Shown: positions 8,607 to 22,735 of the stretch, piece after piece
Position numbering within the stretch: the first letter of the stretch is position 1
Layout of the letters: each line of letters opens with the position of its first letter
Assembly: GCF_017939615.1 (NCBI RefSeq)
Contig: NZ_JAGKSR010000001.1
Location: forward strand, 1,550,001-1,614,000
Length of the DNA stretch: 64,000 nucleotides
DNA from: Microbacterium sp. BLY
GTDB taxonomy: Bacteria > Actinomycetota > Actinomycetes > Actinomycetales > Microbacteriaceae
Direction: 5' to 3'
Notes under the pieces: generated by a model
Told to the model about the DNA's origin: nothing
The model's database searches: none
Seen by the model: the letters and a program-made list of their open reading frames with translations, nothing else
Position numbers and translations under genes: made by a program

Positions 8607-10331
8607 ATGGCGGACGAGCCCCTGCTGTCGGTCGAAGGCCTGGCGGTGGACTTCGCGACCATGGACGGCGTCGTTCACGCCGTCGAGGGTGTGGACCTCG
8701 AGATCCGCCCCGGGGAGACCGTGGCGATCGTCGGCGAGTCCGGTTCCGGCAAGTCGACGACCGCGATGGCGATCATCGGGCTGCTCGCGGGCGGAGGGAA
8801 GGTGGCCGCCGGCAGCATCAAGCTCGACGGGCGGGACATCTCCCACGCCTCCGAGAACGAGCTGCGATCGATCCGCGGACGGGACATCGGGCTCGTGCCG
8901 CAGGACCCCATGTCCAACCTCAACCCCGTCGCGAAGATCGGCACGCAGGTCGCCGAGACGCTGCTCGCCCACGGCCTCGCCACGCGGCAGAACGTGCAGT
9001 CCAAGGTCGTCGAGGCGCTCACCGCCGCCGGGCTGCCGGATCCGGAGCGCCGGGCGAAGCAGTATCCGCACGAGTTCTCCGGCGGCATGCGGCAGCGGGC
9101 GCTCATCGCCATCGGGCTGGCGTGCAAGCCGCGACTGCTCATCGCGGACGAGCCCACCAGCGCGCTGGACGTGACGGTGCAGCAGACCATCCTCGACCAG
9201 ATCGCCGAGATGACGAGGGAGCTGGGCACCGCCGTGCTCCTCATCACGCACGACCTCGGGCTCGCCGCAGAACGCGCCGAGCGCGTGATCGTGATGCATC
9301 GGGGCAAGGTCGTCGAGCAGGGGCCCGCGCGGCAGATCCTGGAGGATCCGCAGCACCCCTACACGCAGTCGCTGGTGAAGGCGGCGCCGTCGGTGGCGGT
9401 GGCCCGGCTGCGTCCCGAGGCGTTCGTCCGGGACGCTTCGACGGGCTCAGCGACCCAGGCGGACGCTTCGACGGGCTCAGCGACCCAGGGTGCTTCGACA
9501 GGCTCAGCGACCCACCAGGGGTCTGGGTCCCTGAGCTCGTCGAAGGGCAACATCGTCGAGATCGAGAACCTCACGAAGGTGTACCCCGTGCGCGGGAAGC
9601 ACGACGACTTCGTCGCCGTCGACGACGTCTCGCTCGCGATCCCGCGGGGGGAGACCGTCGCGATCGTGGGGGAGTCCGGGTCGGGGAAGACGACGACCGC
9701 CCGGATGCTGCTCAAGGTGATCGAACCCACGAGCGGACTCATCCGCTACGAGGGCAAGGACATCTCGACGCTGAACCGCGCGGAGACGAAGGAGTTCCGG
9801 CAGCGGGTGCAGCCGATCTTCCAGGACCCGTATTCGAGCCTGAACCCGATGTTCACGATCGAGCGCCTGATCGCCGAGCCGCTGGAGTTCTACAAGCGGG
9901 GGAGCGGGGCGGATCGGCGCAAGCGCGTGCGACAGCTGCTGGACGACGTCGCGCTGCCGCAGTCGATGCTGCGGCGCTACCCGTCCGAGCTGTCGGGTGG
10001 GCAGCGCCAGCGCGTCGCGATCGCGCGTGCTCTGGCACTGTCGCCGGATCTCATCGTGTGCGACGAGCCGGTGTCGGCGCTCGATGTGCTCGTGCAGGAT
10101 CAGATCCTGCGGCTGCTGGGCGACCTGCAGCGCGAGTACGGGCTGAGCTACCTGTTCATCTCGCACGACCTCGCGGTGGTGCGTCTCATCAGCGACTACG
10201 TGTGCGTGATGAAGGACGGGAAGCTCGTGGAGGCCGCGTCGTCGGAGGAGATCTTCACGAACCCTCGCGACCCCTACACGCGTCGCCTCCTCGCCTCGAT
10301 CCCCGGGAACGAGCTCAACATCGCCTCCTGA
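8607..10331 (+). CDS. Fused double ATPase of peptide/nickel-type ABC importer (DppD-DppF fusion)
   Basis: This 574-residue cytoplasmic protein has two complete ABC ATPase domains. Each has Walker A (GESGSGKST near residue 43; GESGSGKTT near 355), a signature ([28 protein letters not shown]) and Walker B ([24 protein letters not shown]), so both sites should hydrolyse ATP. The first domain ends with the oligopeptide-type C-terminal [14 protein letters not shown] segment. The inter-domain linker (~residues 275-313) is unusual: three in-frame repeats translating as DASTGSATQ or ASTGSATH, followed by an inverted arm, all derived from a palindromic DNA repeat. The ATG at 8607 is preferred (GAAGGAG 6-12 nt upstream); ATG 8559, overlapping the permease stop, would add 16 residues and is also plausible. 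Confidence 0.93.
   Translation: MADEPLLSVEGLAVDFATMDGVVHAVEGVDLEIRPGETVAIVGESGSGKSTTAMAIIGLLAGGGKVAAGSIKLDGRDISHASENELRSIRGRDIGLVPQDPMSNLNPVAKIGTQVAETLLAHGLATRQNVQSKVVEALTAAGLPDPERRAKQYPHEFSGGMRQRALIAIGLACKPRLLIADEPTSALDVTVQQTILDQIAEMTRELGTAVLLITHDLGLAAERAERVIVMHRGKVVEQGPARQILEDPQHPYTQSLVKAAPSVAVARLRPEAFVRDASTGSATQADASTGSATQGASTGSATHQGSGSLSSSKGNIVEIENLTKVYPVRGKHDDFVAVDDVSLAIPRGETVAIVGESGSGKTTTARMLLKVIEPTSGLIRYEGKDISTLNRAETKEFRQRVQPIFQDPYSSLNPMFTIERLIAEPLEFYKRGSGADRRKRVRQLLDDVALPQSMLRRYPSELSGGQRQRVAIARALALSPDLIVCDEPVSALDVLVQDQILRLLGDLQREYGLSYLFISHDLAVVRLISDYVCVMKDGKLVEAASSEEIFTNPRDPYTRRLLASIPGNELNIAS
9435..9547 (+). repeat. Three direct plus one inverted copy of a TTCGAC(A/G)GGCTCAG palindromic repeat inside the ATPase gene
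   Basis: GCTTCGAC(G/A)GGCTCAGCGACCC begins at 9435, 9465 and 9492 (periods 30 and 27 nt, both multiples of three). An inverted arm, GGGTCCCTGAGCTCGTCGAAGGG split at 9525-9547, can pair with it. The same arm type forms the palindrome at 14071-14119. Copies keep the frame open, so they are translated into the inter-domain linker. Confidence 0.85.
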
Positions 10332-10333
10332 CC

Positions 10334-10368
10334 CGAGACCCCGGTTTCGCGTCGAAACCGGGGTCTCG
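10334..10368. terminator. Strong hairpin terminator after the peptide ABC operon
   Basis: A perfect 16-bp stem (CGAGACCCCGGTTTCG 10334-10349 / 10353-10368) closes a CGT loop, starting 3 nt after the ATPase stop. It lacks a T-tract, which is common in high-GC actinobacteria. Confidence 0.8.
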
Positions 10369-10412
10369 CCGGTCCCATTACCGCAGCATCGAAGATTGGT
10401 CAAGGATTGCGC

Positions 10413-10441
10413 TTGCCATGTCGCGAGATCGCGTCTATAGT
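10413..10441 (+). promoter_or_regulatory. rpoB-rpoC promoter
   Basis: TTGCCA (10413-10418), a 17-bp spacer, then TATAGT (10436-10441) form a near-consensus housekeeping promoter. The resulting leader is ~115 nt. It contains a small AGCCC/GGGGCT hairpin around 10534-10548 and ends with the GGAGGT ribosome-binding site (10552-10557). Confidence 0.75.
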
Positions 10442-10564
10442 TGGTAGTTGCGCTCGCTTCTCCCTGCCCTCATATGGTGGTCGGCATCTCGTGAGCTTCT
10501 GAGCGCACTCCACCTGACGACAAAGGAATCGAGAAGCCCTGCGGGGCTCACGGAGGTTATTCCC

Positions 10565-14068
<3,504 letters not shown>

Positions 14069-14070
14069 TC

Positions 14071-14119
14071 CTTCGACAGGCTCAGGGACCCAGTCTCTGG
14101 GTGGCTGAGCCTGTCGAAG
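14071..14119. repeat. REP-like palindrome between rpoB and rpoC
   Basis: CTTCGACAGGCTCAGGGACC (14071-14090, continuing one more C) and its near-complement at 14099-14119 form a 21-bp stem with two mismatches around AGTCTCT. It starts two bases after the rpoB stop. The arm is the same sequence type as the repeats inside the ABC ATPase gene. It could act as a processing or attenuation hairpin. Confidence 0.85.
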
Positions 14120-14159
14120 CCCAGACTTCTCAAAAAGAATTTCCGACACAGGAGAACTA

Positions 14160-18035
<3,876 letters not shown>

Positions 18036-18051
18036 GGTGTGAGTGAGTGAA

Positions 18052-18083
18052 CGAAGGCCCCGGGCATCAGCCCGGGGCCTTCG
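18052..18083. terminator. rpoBC terminator hairpin
   Basis: A perfect 13-bp stem, CGAAGGCCCCGGG (18052-18064) with CCCGGGGCCTTCG (18071-18083), has a 6-nt loop and starts 16 nt after the rpoC stop. Confidence 0.8.
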
Positions 18084-18105
18084 TCGTCCCGCGGCGCGTT
18101 CGGGT

Positions 18106-18190
18106 GTGCACAACTCAGGAGATCCGGGGCGGCACGCCGCCTTCGTGCGCCCCCCGCAGCCTGGGCGCCACGATCTCCTGAGTTGTGCAC
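18106..18190. repeat. 85-bp element bounded by perfect 19-bp inverted repeats
   Basis: GTGCACAACTCAGGAGATC (18106-18124) is repeated exactly in inverted orientation at 18172-18190, enclosing 47 GC-rich bases. No target-site duplication is evident. It has the form of a small non-autonomous repeat or MITE-like element, or a long-stem RNA. No ORF is inside it. Confidence 0.8.
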
Positions 18191-18224
18191 GCGCCCGCAC
18201 GCGCTCCGGAGCGCGTGCGGGCGC
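18191..18224. repeat. Perfect 34-bp palindrome just upstream of the kinase promoter
   Basis: The 17-base half GCGCCCGCACGCGCTCC (18191-18207) is followed without spacer by its exact reverse complement (18208-18224). It abuts the preceding inverted-repeat element and ends two bases before the -10 element at 18227, so it covers the -35 position of the kinase promoter. It could be an operator, a cruciform or a terminator remnant. Confidence 0.85.
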
Positions 18225-18226
18225 GG

Positions 18227-18232
18227 TAGGGT
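18227..18232 (+). promoter_or_regulatory. -10 element of leaderless promoter for the 18239 kinase
   Basis: TAGGGT is followed by exactly 6 nt and then the GTG start codon. No ribosome-binding site exists. Confidence 0.5.
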
Positions 18233-18238
18233 CGGCGA

Positions 18239-19168
18239 GTGAGCACTGAGACTTCCCCCGGCGGGTCGGCCGTCGTCATCGGAGACGCCCTGATCGACGA
18301 GATCCGGGATGACAGCGGCGTCCGCGAGTTCGTCGGCGGAGCTGCCCTGAACGTGGCGGTCGGGCTGCGACGGCTCGGAATCCCCACGACGCTCATCGCG
18401 ATGGTCGGGGAGGACATCGCGGGCGCGCACATCCGCGAGTATCTGGCCGATTACGGCGTGGGGCTGATCGCGAGTGCGGCGCCGCACGGGTCATCGCGTG
18501 CGGTCGTGACCCGGGCCACGAACGGTGAGCCGAGCTACGTCTTCAACCGGGCGGCGCAGGAGCGCACGATCCGATACTCGGAGGAGGCGAGGGCCGCCAT
18601 CGCCGGCGCGGACATCGTCGCGGTCAGCTGCTTCCCCTTCGACGTCCCGGCAGAGGTCGATGCCCTCGCGGACGCGCTGGAAGGCGCGCGACTGGCGATC
18701 GACCCGAACCCGCGCACCGGCATGCTGTCCGAGCGGGAGGAGTTCGTCCGCGGCTTCGAGCGGCTGGCGGGCCGCGCGGAGCTGGTGAAGGTCGGTGCCG
18801 ACGACGCGGACGTGCTGTACGACGGCGATCTCGACGCCCTGCGCGCACGGCTCCGGAGCCTCGGCGTCACGGCCGTGCTCGCGACGGCCGGTGCGGACGG
18901 TGCCGTGCTCGAGTCGGAGGCCGGATCAGTCTCGGCGCCCATCTCCACGCTCCCTGGTCGCGTGGTCGACACCGTGGGGGCGGGGGATGCGACTCTGGCC
19001 GCCGTCGCCGCCGGACTGGTGGACGGCGCCCCGCAGGCAGCCGAGGAGTGGTCGGCCCTGCTGGAGCGCGCGATGGACGTGGCCGCCGCGACCTGTCGCG
19101 CCGAGGGCGGCCTGCTGCGCACGCCGGAGTCGCTGCCGGACGCCGACCGCGGCGTGTACGGGAGCTGA
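18239..19168 (+). CDS. PfkB family sugar kinase (fructokinase-like)
   Basis: This 309-residue ribokinase-fold kinase starts with a strand leading into GDALIDEI. GGAALNVAVGLRRLG is the substrate-binding signature, and DTVGAGDATLAAVAAGL near residues 242-258 is the ATP-site signature with the catalytic Asp. Its start and length fit fructokinase/ribokinase relatives. The GTG at 18239 appears leaderless. It is a single-gene unit between the rpoC terminator and tRNA-Tyr, with a large palindrome covering its promoter region, so regulation by a DNA-binding repressor is plausible (inference). The sugar substrate is not determinable. Confidence 0.88.
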   Translation: MSTETSPGGSAVVIGDALIDEIRDDSGVREFVGGAALNVAVGLRRLGIPTTLIAMVGEDIAGAHIREYLADYGVGLIASAAPHGSSRAVVTRATNGEPSYVFNRAAQERTIRYSEEARAAIAGADIVAVSCFPFDVPAEVDALADALEGARLAIDPNPRTGMLSEREEFVRGFERLAGRAELVKVGADDADVLYDGDLDALRARLRSLGVTAVLATAGADGAVLESEAGSVSAPISTLPGRVVDTVGAGDATLAAVAAGLVDGAPQAAEEWSALLERAMDVAAATCRAEGGLLRTPESLPDADRGVYGS

Positions 19169-19200
19169 CGCCTCGATTTCTCGCGCCCGCATCCGGCAGG

Positions 19201-19206
19201 TATGAT
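19201..19206 (+). promoter_or_regulatory. -10 element for tRNA-Tyr
   Basis: TATGAT lies 48 bp before the tRNA. No convincing -35 hexamer is visible at 16-18 bp spacing, so only the -10 is called. Confidence 0.4.
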
Positions 19207-19254
19207 TGTTCTTCGTGCCCCCGGTTGGCTGTTCAAGTCGGACGGGTGCGCTCT

Positions 19255-19339
19255 GGCGAGTTACCCAAGTGGCCAAAGGGATCTGACTGTAAATCAGCCG
19301 TCTTCGACTTCGGGGGTTCGAATCCCTCACTCGCCACCA
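19255..19339 (+). tRNA. tRNA-Tyr (GTA anticodon)
   Basis: The acceptor stem GGCGAGT (19255-19261) pairs with ACTCGCC (19329-19335), with discriminator A and encoded CCA. The anticodon stem-loop is CTGA-CTGTAAA-TCAG with GTA. A long variable arm and GGTTCGAATCC T-loop make it a class II tRNA, as expected for Tyr. Confidence 0.96.
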
Positions 19340-19341
19340 CG

Positions 19342-19365
19342 GAAGCCCCCGCTCGCGGGGGCTTC
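19342..19365. terminator. tRNA-Tyr terminator
   Basis: GAAGCCCCC (19342-19350) pairs with GGGGGCTTC (19357-19365) across a 6-nt loop, directly after the CCA end. Confidence 0.75.
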
Positions 19366-19399
19366 TCCCGTTCCCGGCCTCACCTCCGCGCCGAGTTCC

Positions 19400-19405
19400 T
19401 AGACT
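19400..19405 (+). promoter_or_regulatory. -10 element of leaderless promoter for the FBP-domain gene
   Basis: TAGACT is followed by 6 nt (GGAGCG) and the ATG at 19412. GGAG in the spacer is too close to be a normal ribosome-binding site. Confidence 0.5.
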
Positions 19406-19411
19406 GGAGCG

Positions 19412-19903
19412 ATGCGACCTCTCACCGAAGCCGACGTCCGGGCCTCGTTCGTGAACGCGGACGCCGACGAGCTGCGCGTCATGGAGATGCCGCACGACTT
19501 CCTTCTCGTGGACTGGGATTACCTGGACTTCTTCGCCTGGCGGGATCCGAGCGCAGGCAAGCGCGGCTACGTCCTGATCCCGCACGAGGGGCGCGTGGTG
19601 GGCGTGGTACTGCGGGCGTCCGAGCCCGGGCGCGGTCGCTCGGGCATGTGCAACATCTGCCACACGATGCAGCCGGGCAACCAGGTGGCGTTGTTCGCCG
19701 CCCGGCGCACGGGAGAGGCGGGGGAGCGCGGCGACTCGGTCGGCACCTACATCTGCGCCGATCTGTCGTGTCATGAGAACGTGCGCCTGGCACACCCGCT
19801 TGCACCGAACGAGATCCGCGCGGCCGGTCAGGTGGACTTCCGGCTCGACGGCACCCGGCGGCGCATGGAGCGGTTCGTCTCCCGCGTCTGGGACGGCTCC
19901 TGA
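19412..19903 (+). CDS. FBP-domain (FusB/treble-clef zinc-finger-like) protein
   Basis: This 163-residue soluble protein resembles the actinobacterial FBP C-terminal treble-clef family, related to the zinc-binding domain of FusB-type EF-G-binding proteins. A four-Cys zinc site is visible: CNIC near residue 77 (GMCNICHTMQP) and CADLSCHENVR near residue 118. The N-terminal half begins with a conserved-looking LTEADVRASFVNA and HDFLLVDWDYLDFFAWRDP. FusB-like proteins rescue EF-G from fusidic acid, but most actinobacterial relatives are uncharacterised, so a ribosome-linked role is only possible. It has its own leaderless promoter. Confidence 0.75.
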   Translation: MRPLTEADVRASFVNADADELRVMEMPHDFLLVDWDYLDFFAWRDPSAGKRGYVLIPHEGRVVGVVLRASEPGRGRSGMCNICHTMQPGNQVALFAARRTGEAGERGDSVGTYICADLSCHENVRLAHPLAPNEIRAAGQVDFRLDGTRRRMERFVSRVWDGS

Positions 19904-19910
19904 GCGCGAC

Positions 19911-19916
19911 TAGCCT
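19911..19916 (+). promoter_or_regulatory. -10 element for the enoyl-CoA hydratase gene
   Basis: TAGCCT predicts a start near 19923 and a short leader containing GAAGGAGA just before the ATG at 19949. Confidence 0.4.
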
Positions 19917-19948
19917 GGAGGCATCCACCTGTGCTCGAAGGAGACGCC

Positions 19949-20749
19949 ATGAGTGATGCCATCCTGTTCGCCGTCGACGGAGGGCTGGCGCGCCTGACCC
20001 TCAACCGTCCGACCCGCCTCAATGCCTTCAACGCCGATCTGGCGTACGCGTGGCGGGATGCGACGGTCGAGGCGACGTCGCGGGACGACGTGCAGGCCAT
20101 CCTCATCGACGCGGCGGGCCCGGCGTTCTGCGCGGGCGGCGACGTGATCGACATGGCGACGACGATGGGGTCGTCCGGGGCGGAGATCACCGCGCTGGCG
20201 GAAGTCATCAACACCGGGATCCGCGCGCTCACGGAGTCGAGCGTCCCGGTGGTCGCCGCGGCGCACGGCACGACGGCCGGCGGCGGACTCGGCATCCTGC
20301 TCGCCACGGACTATGCGGTGGTGGGATCACGGTCCCAGCTCGGGAGCCTGTACGCGAACATCGGCCTCACGCCCGACCTCTCCGTGTCCGCACAGCTCGC
20401 GCGCGCCGTCGGCCAGCGCCGCGCCCTCCAGCTCGTGCTGCAGGACCGGCTGCTCACCGCCGCGGAGGCCCTCGACTGGGGGCTGGTGGCGGAGGTCGTG
20501 GAGGGCGAGGACGGCAGGGCGGAAGCCGACCGCGTCCGCGCGCGAGCCGAGGAGGTCGCGCGGTTCTGGCTCGCCGGGGCCGCCGACGCGTACGGCCAGG
20601 CCAAGCGGCTGGTGCGGTCCCAGCCCGAACGCACCTTCGCGGAGCAACTGAGCGAGGAGGCCCGCTCCATCGGTGCCGCGCTGGAGACCCCGGACGCGCA
20701 GGCGCGGGTCGCGGCGTTCGCGGCAGCATCCGCGAAGAAGGCCGTCTGA
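19949..20749 (+). CDS. Enoyl-CoA hydratase/isomerase family protein
   Basis: This 266-residue crotonase-fold enzyme acts on CoA thioesters. It shows ARLTLNRPTRLNAFN at the N-terminus, the oxyanion segment DAAGPAFCAGGDVIDMA (residues ~52-68), and AAHGTTAGGGLGILLATDYAVV with the second oxyanion Gly. The active-site Glu positions of classical hydratases (after the GGG helix) are not both obvious, so hydratase versus isomerase or another crotonase activity is open. The start is ATG 19949 with GAAGGAGACGCC before it; an in-frame GTG at 19931 lacks a ribosome-binding site. There is no fatty-acid operon around it. Confidence 0.9.
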   Translation: MSDAILFAVDGGLARLTLNRPTRLNAFNADLAYAWRDATVEATSRDDVQAILIDAAGPAFCAGGDVIDMATTMGSSGAEITALAEVINTGIRALTESSVPVVAAAHGTTAGGGLGILLATDYAVVGSRSQLGSLYANIGLTPDLSVSAQLARAVGQRRALQLVLQDRLLTAAEALDWGLVAEVVEGEDGRAEADRVRARAEEVARFWLAGAADAYGQAKRLVRSQPERTFAEQLSEEARSIGAALETPDAQARVAAFAAASAKKAV

Positions 20750-20865
20750 CCCTTCCTCCCCAGCCTCAGGGAGAGCGACTCCCTGTCGGATCCCCGAGGG
20801 AACCCCGGCCAAGCGGGTGCGCGCGTGGCAGGATGAAGGCATCGCCGCTCGACGAGAGGACCTCC

Positions 20866-21867
20866 ATGTCGCAACCGGACACCGCCCGGCCACAGCCGCA
20901 GGGTGAGAAGAAGAACATGTCGCTGCTCATCCGGGGCTCGCTCTGGGTCGCCATCGGCGCGCTCATCGCCGCGGCCCTCGTCTGCGTCGTCTGGGTACTG
21001 GTGGGTGACCAGAACGGCCTCATCGGGCGCGCGTTCCTCACGATCCTGCTGCTCGCCGCGTTCGCCGGGATCGCTATCCTCGAGGCGGGCCTCGCCCCCA
21101 ACCGTCCGGACTGGCTGCAGCTCGCGAGCATGGTCAGCTGGGTCATCGCGCTCCTCGTCGGTCTCGTGAAGATCTGGCTCCCGGAGGACGGCTTCTACTT
21201 CGGCGCAGAGCGCTTCTTCCAGCTGCTGCTCGTCATCGGGATCCTGCAGCTCGCGCTGCTGCATGTGCGGCTCTTCACCCGTGCCGCACAGCGCCACGTC
21301 ACCTCGTTCACGCGGATCATCCACATCGTGACGATCGTCTTCCTCGGCGGGCTCGTGGCGATGCTGGTGTTCTTCCTCACCTTCCCGAACACCTTCGACT
21401 ACAACGAGTTGTACTGGCGCATCGTCGTCGCGCTCACGATCCTCGTCGCCGTCGGCACCACCCTCATCCCGCTGCTGAACGCCCTCTTCGCGCCGAAGAA
21501 GGCGCCCGCCGCCCGCGCGGTCGCCACCGCGCCCGCCTGGCCGACCTATGCCGACGGGATCACGCCGCTCCCGGTCCTCCCGGACGGGAGCCCGGACTGG
21601 AACGCCTACTACACGGGCTACCCCTCCACGGCACCTCCGGCGCTGGGTCAGGCGCCCGCCGCGACGCTCCCCGCGTCGACGCCGCCGCCCGCTCCGTCCG
21701 TACCGCCGTTGCCGGACTACGCCGCGCCCGCACCGGGTTCGGCCCCGCCGGTGCCAACGCAGCCTGCTCCTCCGCAGCCTGCTCCTCCGCAGCCCGCGGC
21801 GCCGACGCACGGCGACCCCTCCGCGTTCCCGCCGCCTCCGCCCGCGCCCTCCCACCCGGCCCCGTGA
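20866..21867 (+). CDS. Multi-pass membrane protein with proline-rich tail
   Basis: This 333-residue protein is of unknown function. A short polar N-terminus precedes about six hydrophobic helices between residues ~20 and 205 (e.g. SLWVAIGALIAAALVCVVWVL, described from its first residues). The last ~110 residues are rich in Pro, Ala and Tyr (PAWPTYADG, PAPPQPAPPQPAAP) and probably cytoplasmic and disordered. The ATG at 20866 follows GAGAGGACC. The stop overlaps the GTG of the inositol-phosphatase gene. Proline-rich tails of this kind occur in actinobacterial envelope proteins, but I do not recognise the family. Confidence 0.8.
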   Translation: MSQPDTARPQPQGEKKNMSLLIRGSLWVAIGALIAAALVCVVWVLVGDQNGLIGRAFLTILLLAAFAGIAILEAGLAPNRPDWLQLASMVSWVIALLVGLVKIWLPEDGFYFGAERFFQLLLVIGILQLALLHVRLFTRAAQRHVTSFTRIIHIVTIVFLGGLVAMLVFFLTFPNTFDYNELYWRIVVALTILVAVGTTLIPLLNALFAPKKAPAARAVATAPAWPTYADGITPLPVLPDGSPDWNAYYTGYPSTAPPALGQAPAATLPASTPPPAPSVPPLPDYAAPAPGSAPPVPTQPAPPQPAPPQPAAPTHGDPSAFPPPPPAPSHPAP

Positions 21868-22661
21868 TCGACGCTCTGGAGCTCAGCGCCCTCGCCACGG
21901 AGATCGCTGAGGAAGCGGGAGCGCTCGCGAGTGCCCGGCGTCGTCAGGGCGTGCAGCTCGCCGCGACGAAGTCGACGCTGGCGGACATCGTGACCGAGGC
22001 CGATCGTGAGGTCGAGGCGCTCATCCGCGAGCGTCTGCGTGCCGCGCGACCGGCGGACGGGTTCCTCGGAGAGGAGTCCGGTGCGGCCAGCGGAGACAGC
22101 GGAGTCACCTGGGTCGTCGATCCCATCGACGGCACGGTCAACTACGCCTACGGCATTCCGTCCTACAACGTCAGCATCGCGGCGGTCACCGGGCCGCCGG
22201 AGCCGGATGCCTGGGAGGCGCAGGCCGCGGCGGTGCACGCACCGGCCATGGGGGAGACCTTCACGGCGGCCCGCGGCCACGGTGCGTGGACGGACGGCGG
22301 CCGGCTCGCGGTGACCGAGGTGACGGACGCCGGCGCCCTCCTGGCGACCGGCTTCGGATACGACCCGTCCACCCACGACGGAGACCTCGCGACGGTGCGG
22401 CGCGTGATGCCGATCGCTCGCGACGTCCGGCGGATGGGAGCGGCGGCCCTCGATCTGGCCTACGTCGCCGCCGGCCGCCTGGATGGCTACTTCGAACGGG
22501 GTCTTAAGCCGTGGGATCACGCCGCGGGCGCTCTGCTTGTCGAGGAGGCCGGCGGCCGGGTCAGTCGGATCGACCGCGAATCGTCGCGTCCCCTCCTCAT
22601 CGCGGGTGGCGCGACCGTGCACGCCCGACTCCGGGCTATCCTCGATGAGGAAGAACACTGA
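21864..22661 (+). CDS. Inositol monophosphatase family protein
   Basis: This 265-residue Mg-dependent sugar-phosphate phosphatase has the metal-binding motifs in order: STLADIVTEADREVE, GFLGEESG (Glu-Glu), WVVDPIDGTVNYAYG (DPIDGT signature) and the C-terminal GLKPWDHAAGALLVEEAGG (WDhAAG signature). All acidic ligands are retained, so it should be active on a compound such as inositol-1-phosphate, histidinol phosphate or fructose-1,6-bisphosphate; specificity cannot be read. The GTG at 21864 overlaps the upstream stop (GTGA), so it is coupled to the membrane-protein gene. Confidence 0.93.
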   Translation: MIDALELSALATEIAEEAGALASARRRQGVQLAATKSTLADIVTEADREVEALIRERLRAARPADGFLGEESGAASGDSGVTWVVDPIDGTVNYAYGIPSYNVSIAAVTGPPEPDAWEAQAAAVHAPAMGETFTAARGHGAWTDGGRLAVTEVTDAGALLATGFGYDPSTHDGDLATVRRVMPIARDVRRMGAAALDLAYVAAGRLDGYFERGLKPWDHAAGALLVEEAGGRVSRIDRESSRPLLIAGGATVHARLRAILDEEEH

Positions 22662-22696
22662 CCGATCCATGGCATTCTCAGGTGGATCCGGGTAGT

Positions 22697-22713
22697 GTTT
22701 ACCCGATCGTTAC
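22697..22713 (+). promoter_or_regulatory. Possible direct-repeat operator upstream of the M23 gene
   Basis: GTTTAC (22697-22702) and GTTAC (22709-22713) lie 12 bp apart, start to start. The arrangement resembles degenerate MtrA-type boxes that control cell-wall hydrolase genes in actinobacteria. Only a weak visual match. Confidence 0.25.
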
Positions 22714-22735
22714 TTTCACCACCCGAAGGTGAGAG

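Noticed and set aside
9435..9547. CRISPR-like repeat array
   Set aside because: Only three short copies with no variable spacers of equal length; the sequence is translated in frame, and an inverted arm makes it a palindromic repeat cluster.
20767..20785. CAGGGAG/CTCCCTG hairpin after the enoyl-CoA hydratase gene as a terminator
   Set aside because: Only a 7-bp stem with no T-tract, too weak to call with confidence.
22662..22735. Cyclic-di-AMP (ydaO-type) riboswitch before the M23 peptidase
   Set aside because: Only 74 nt lie between genes, too short for that aptamer, and its conserved core is not visible.
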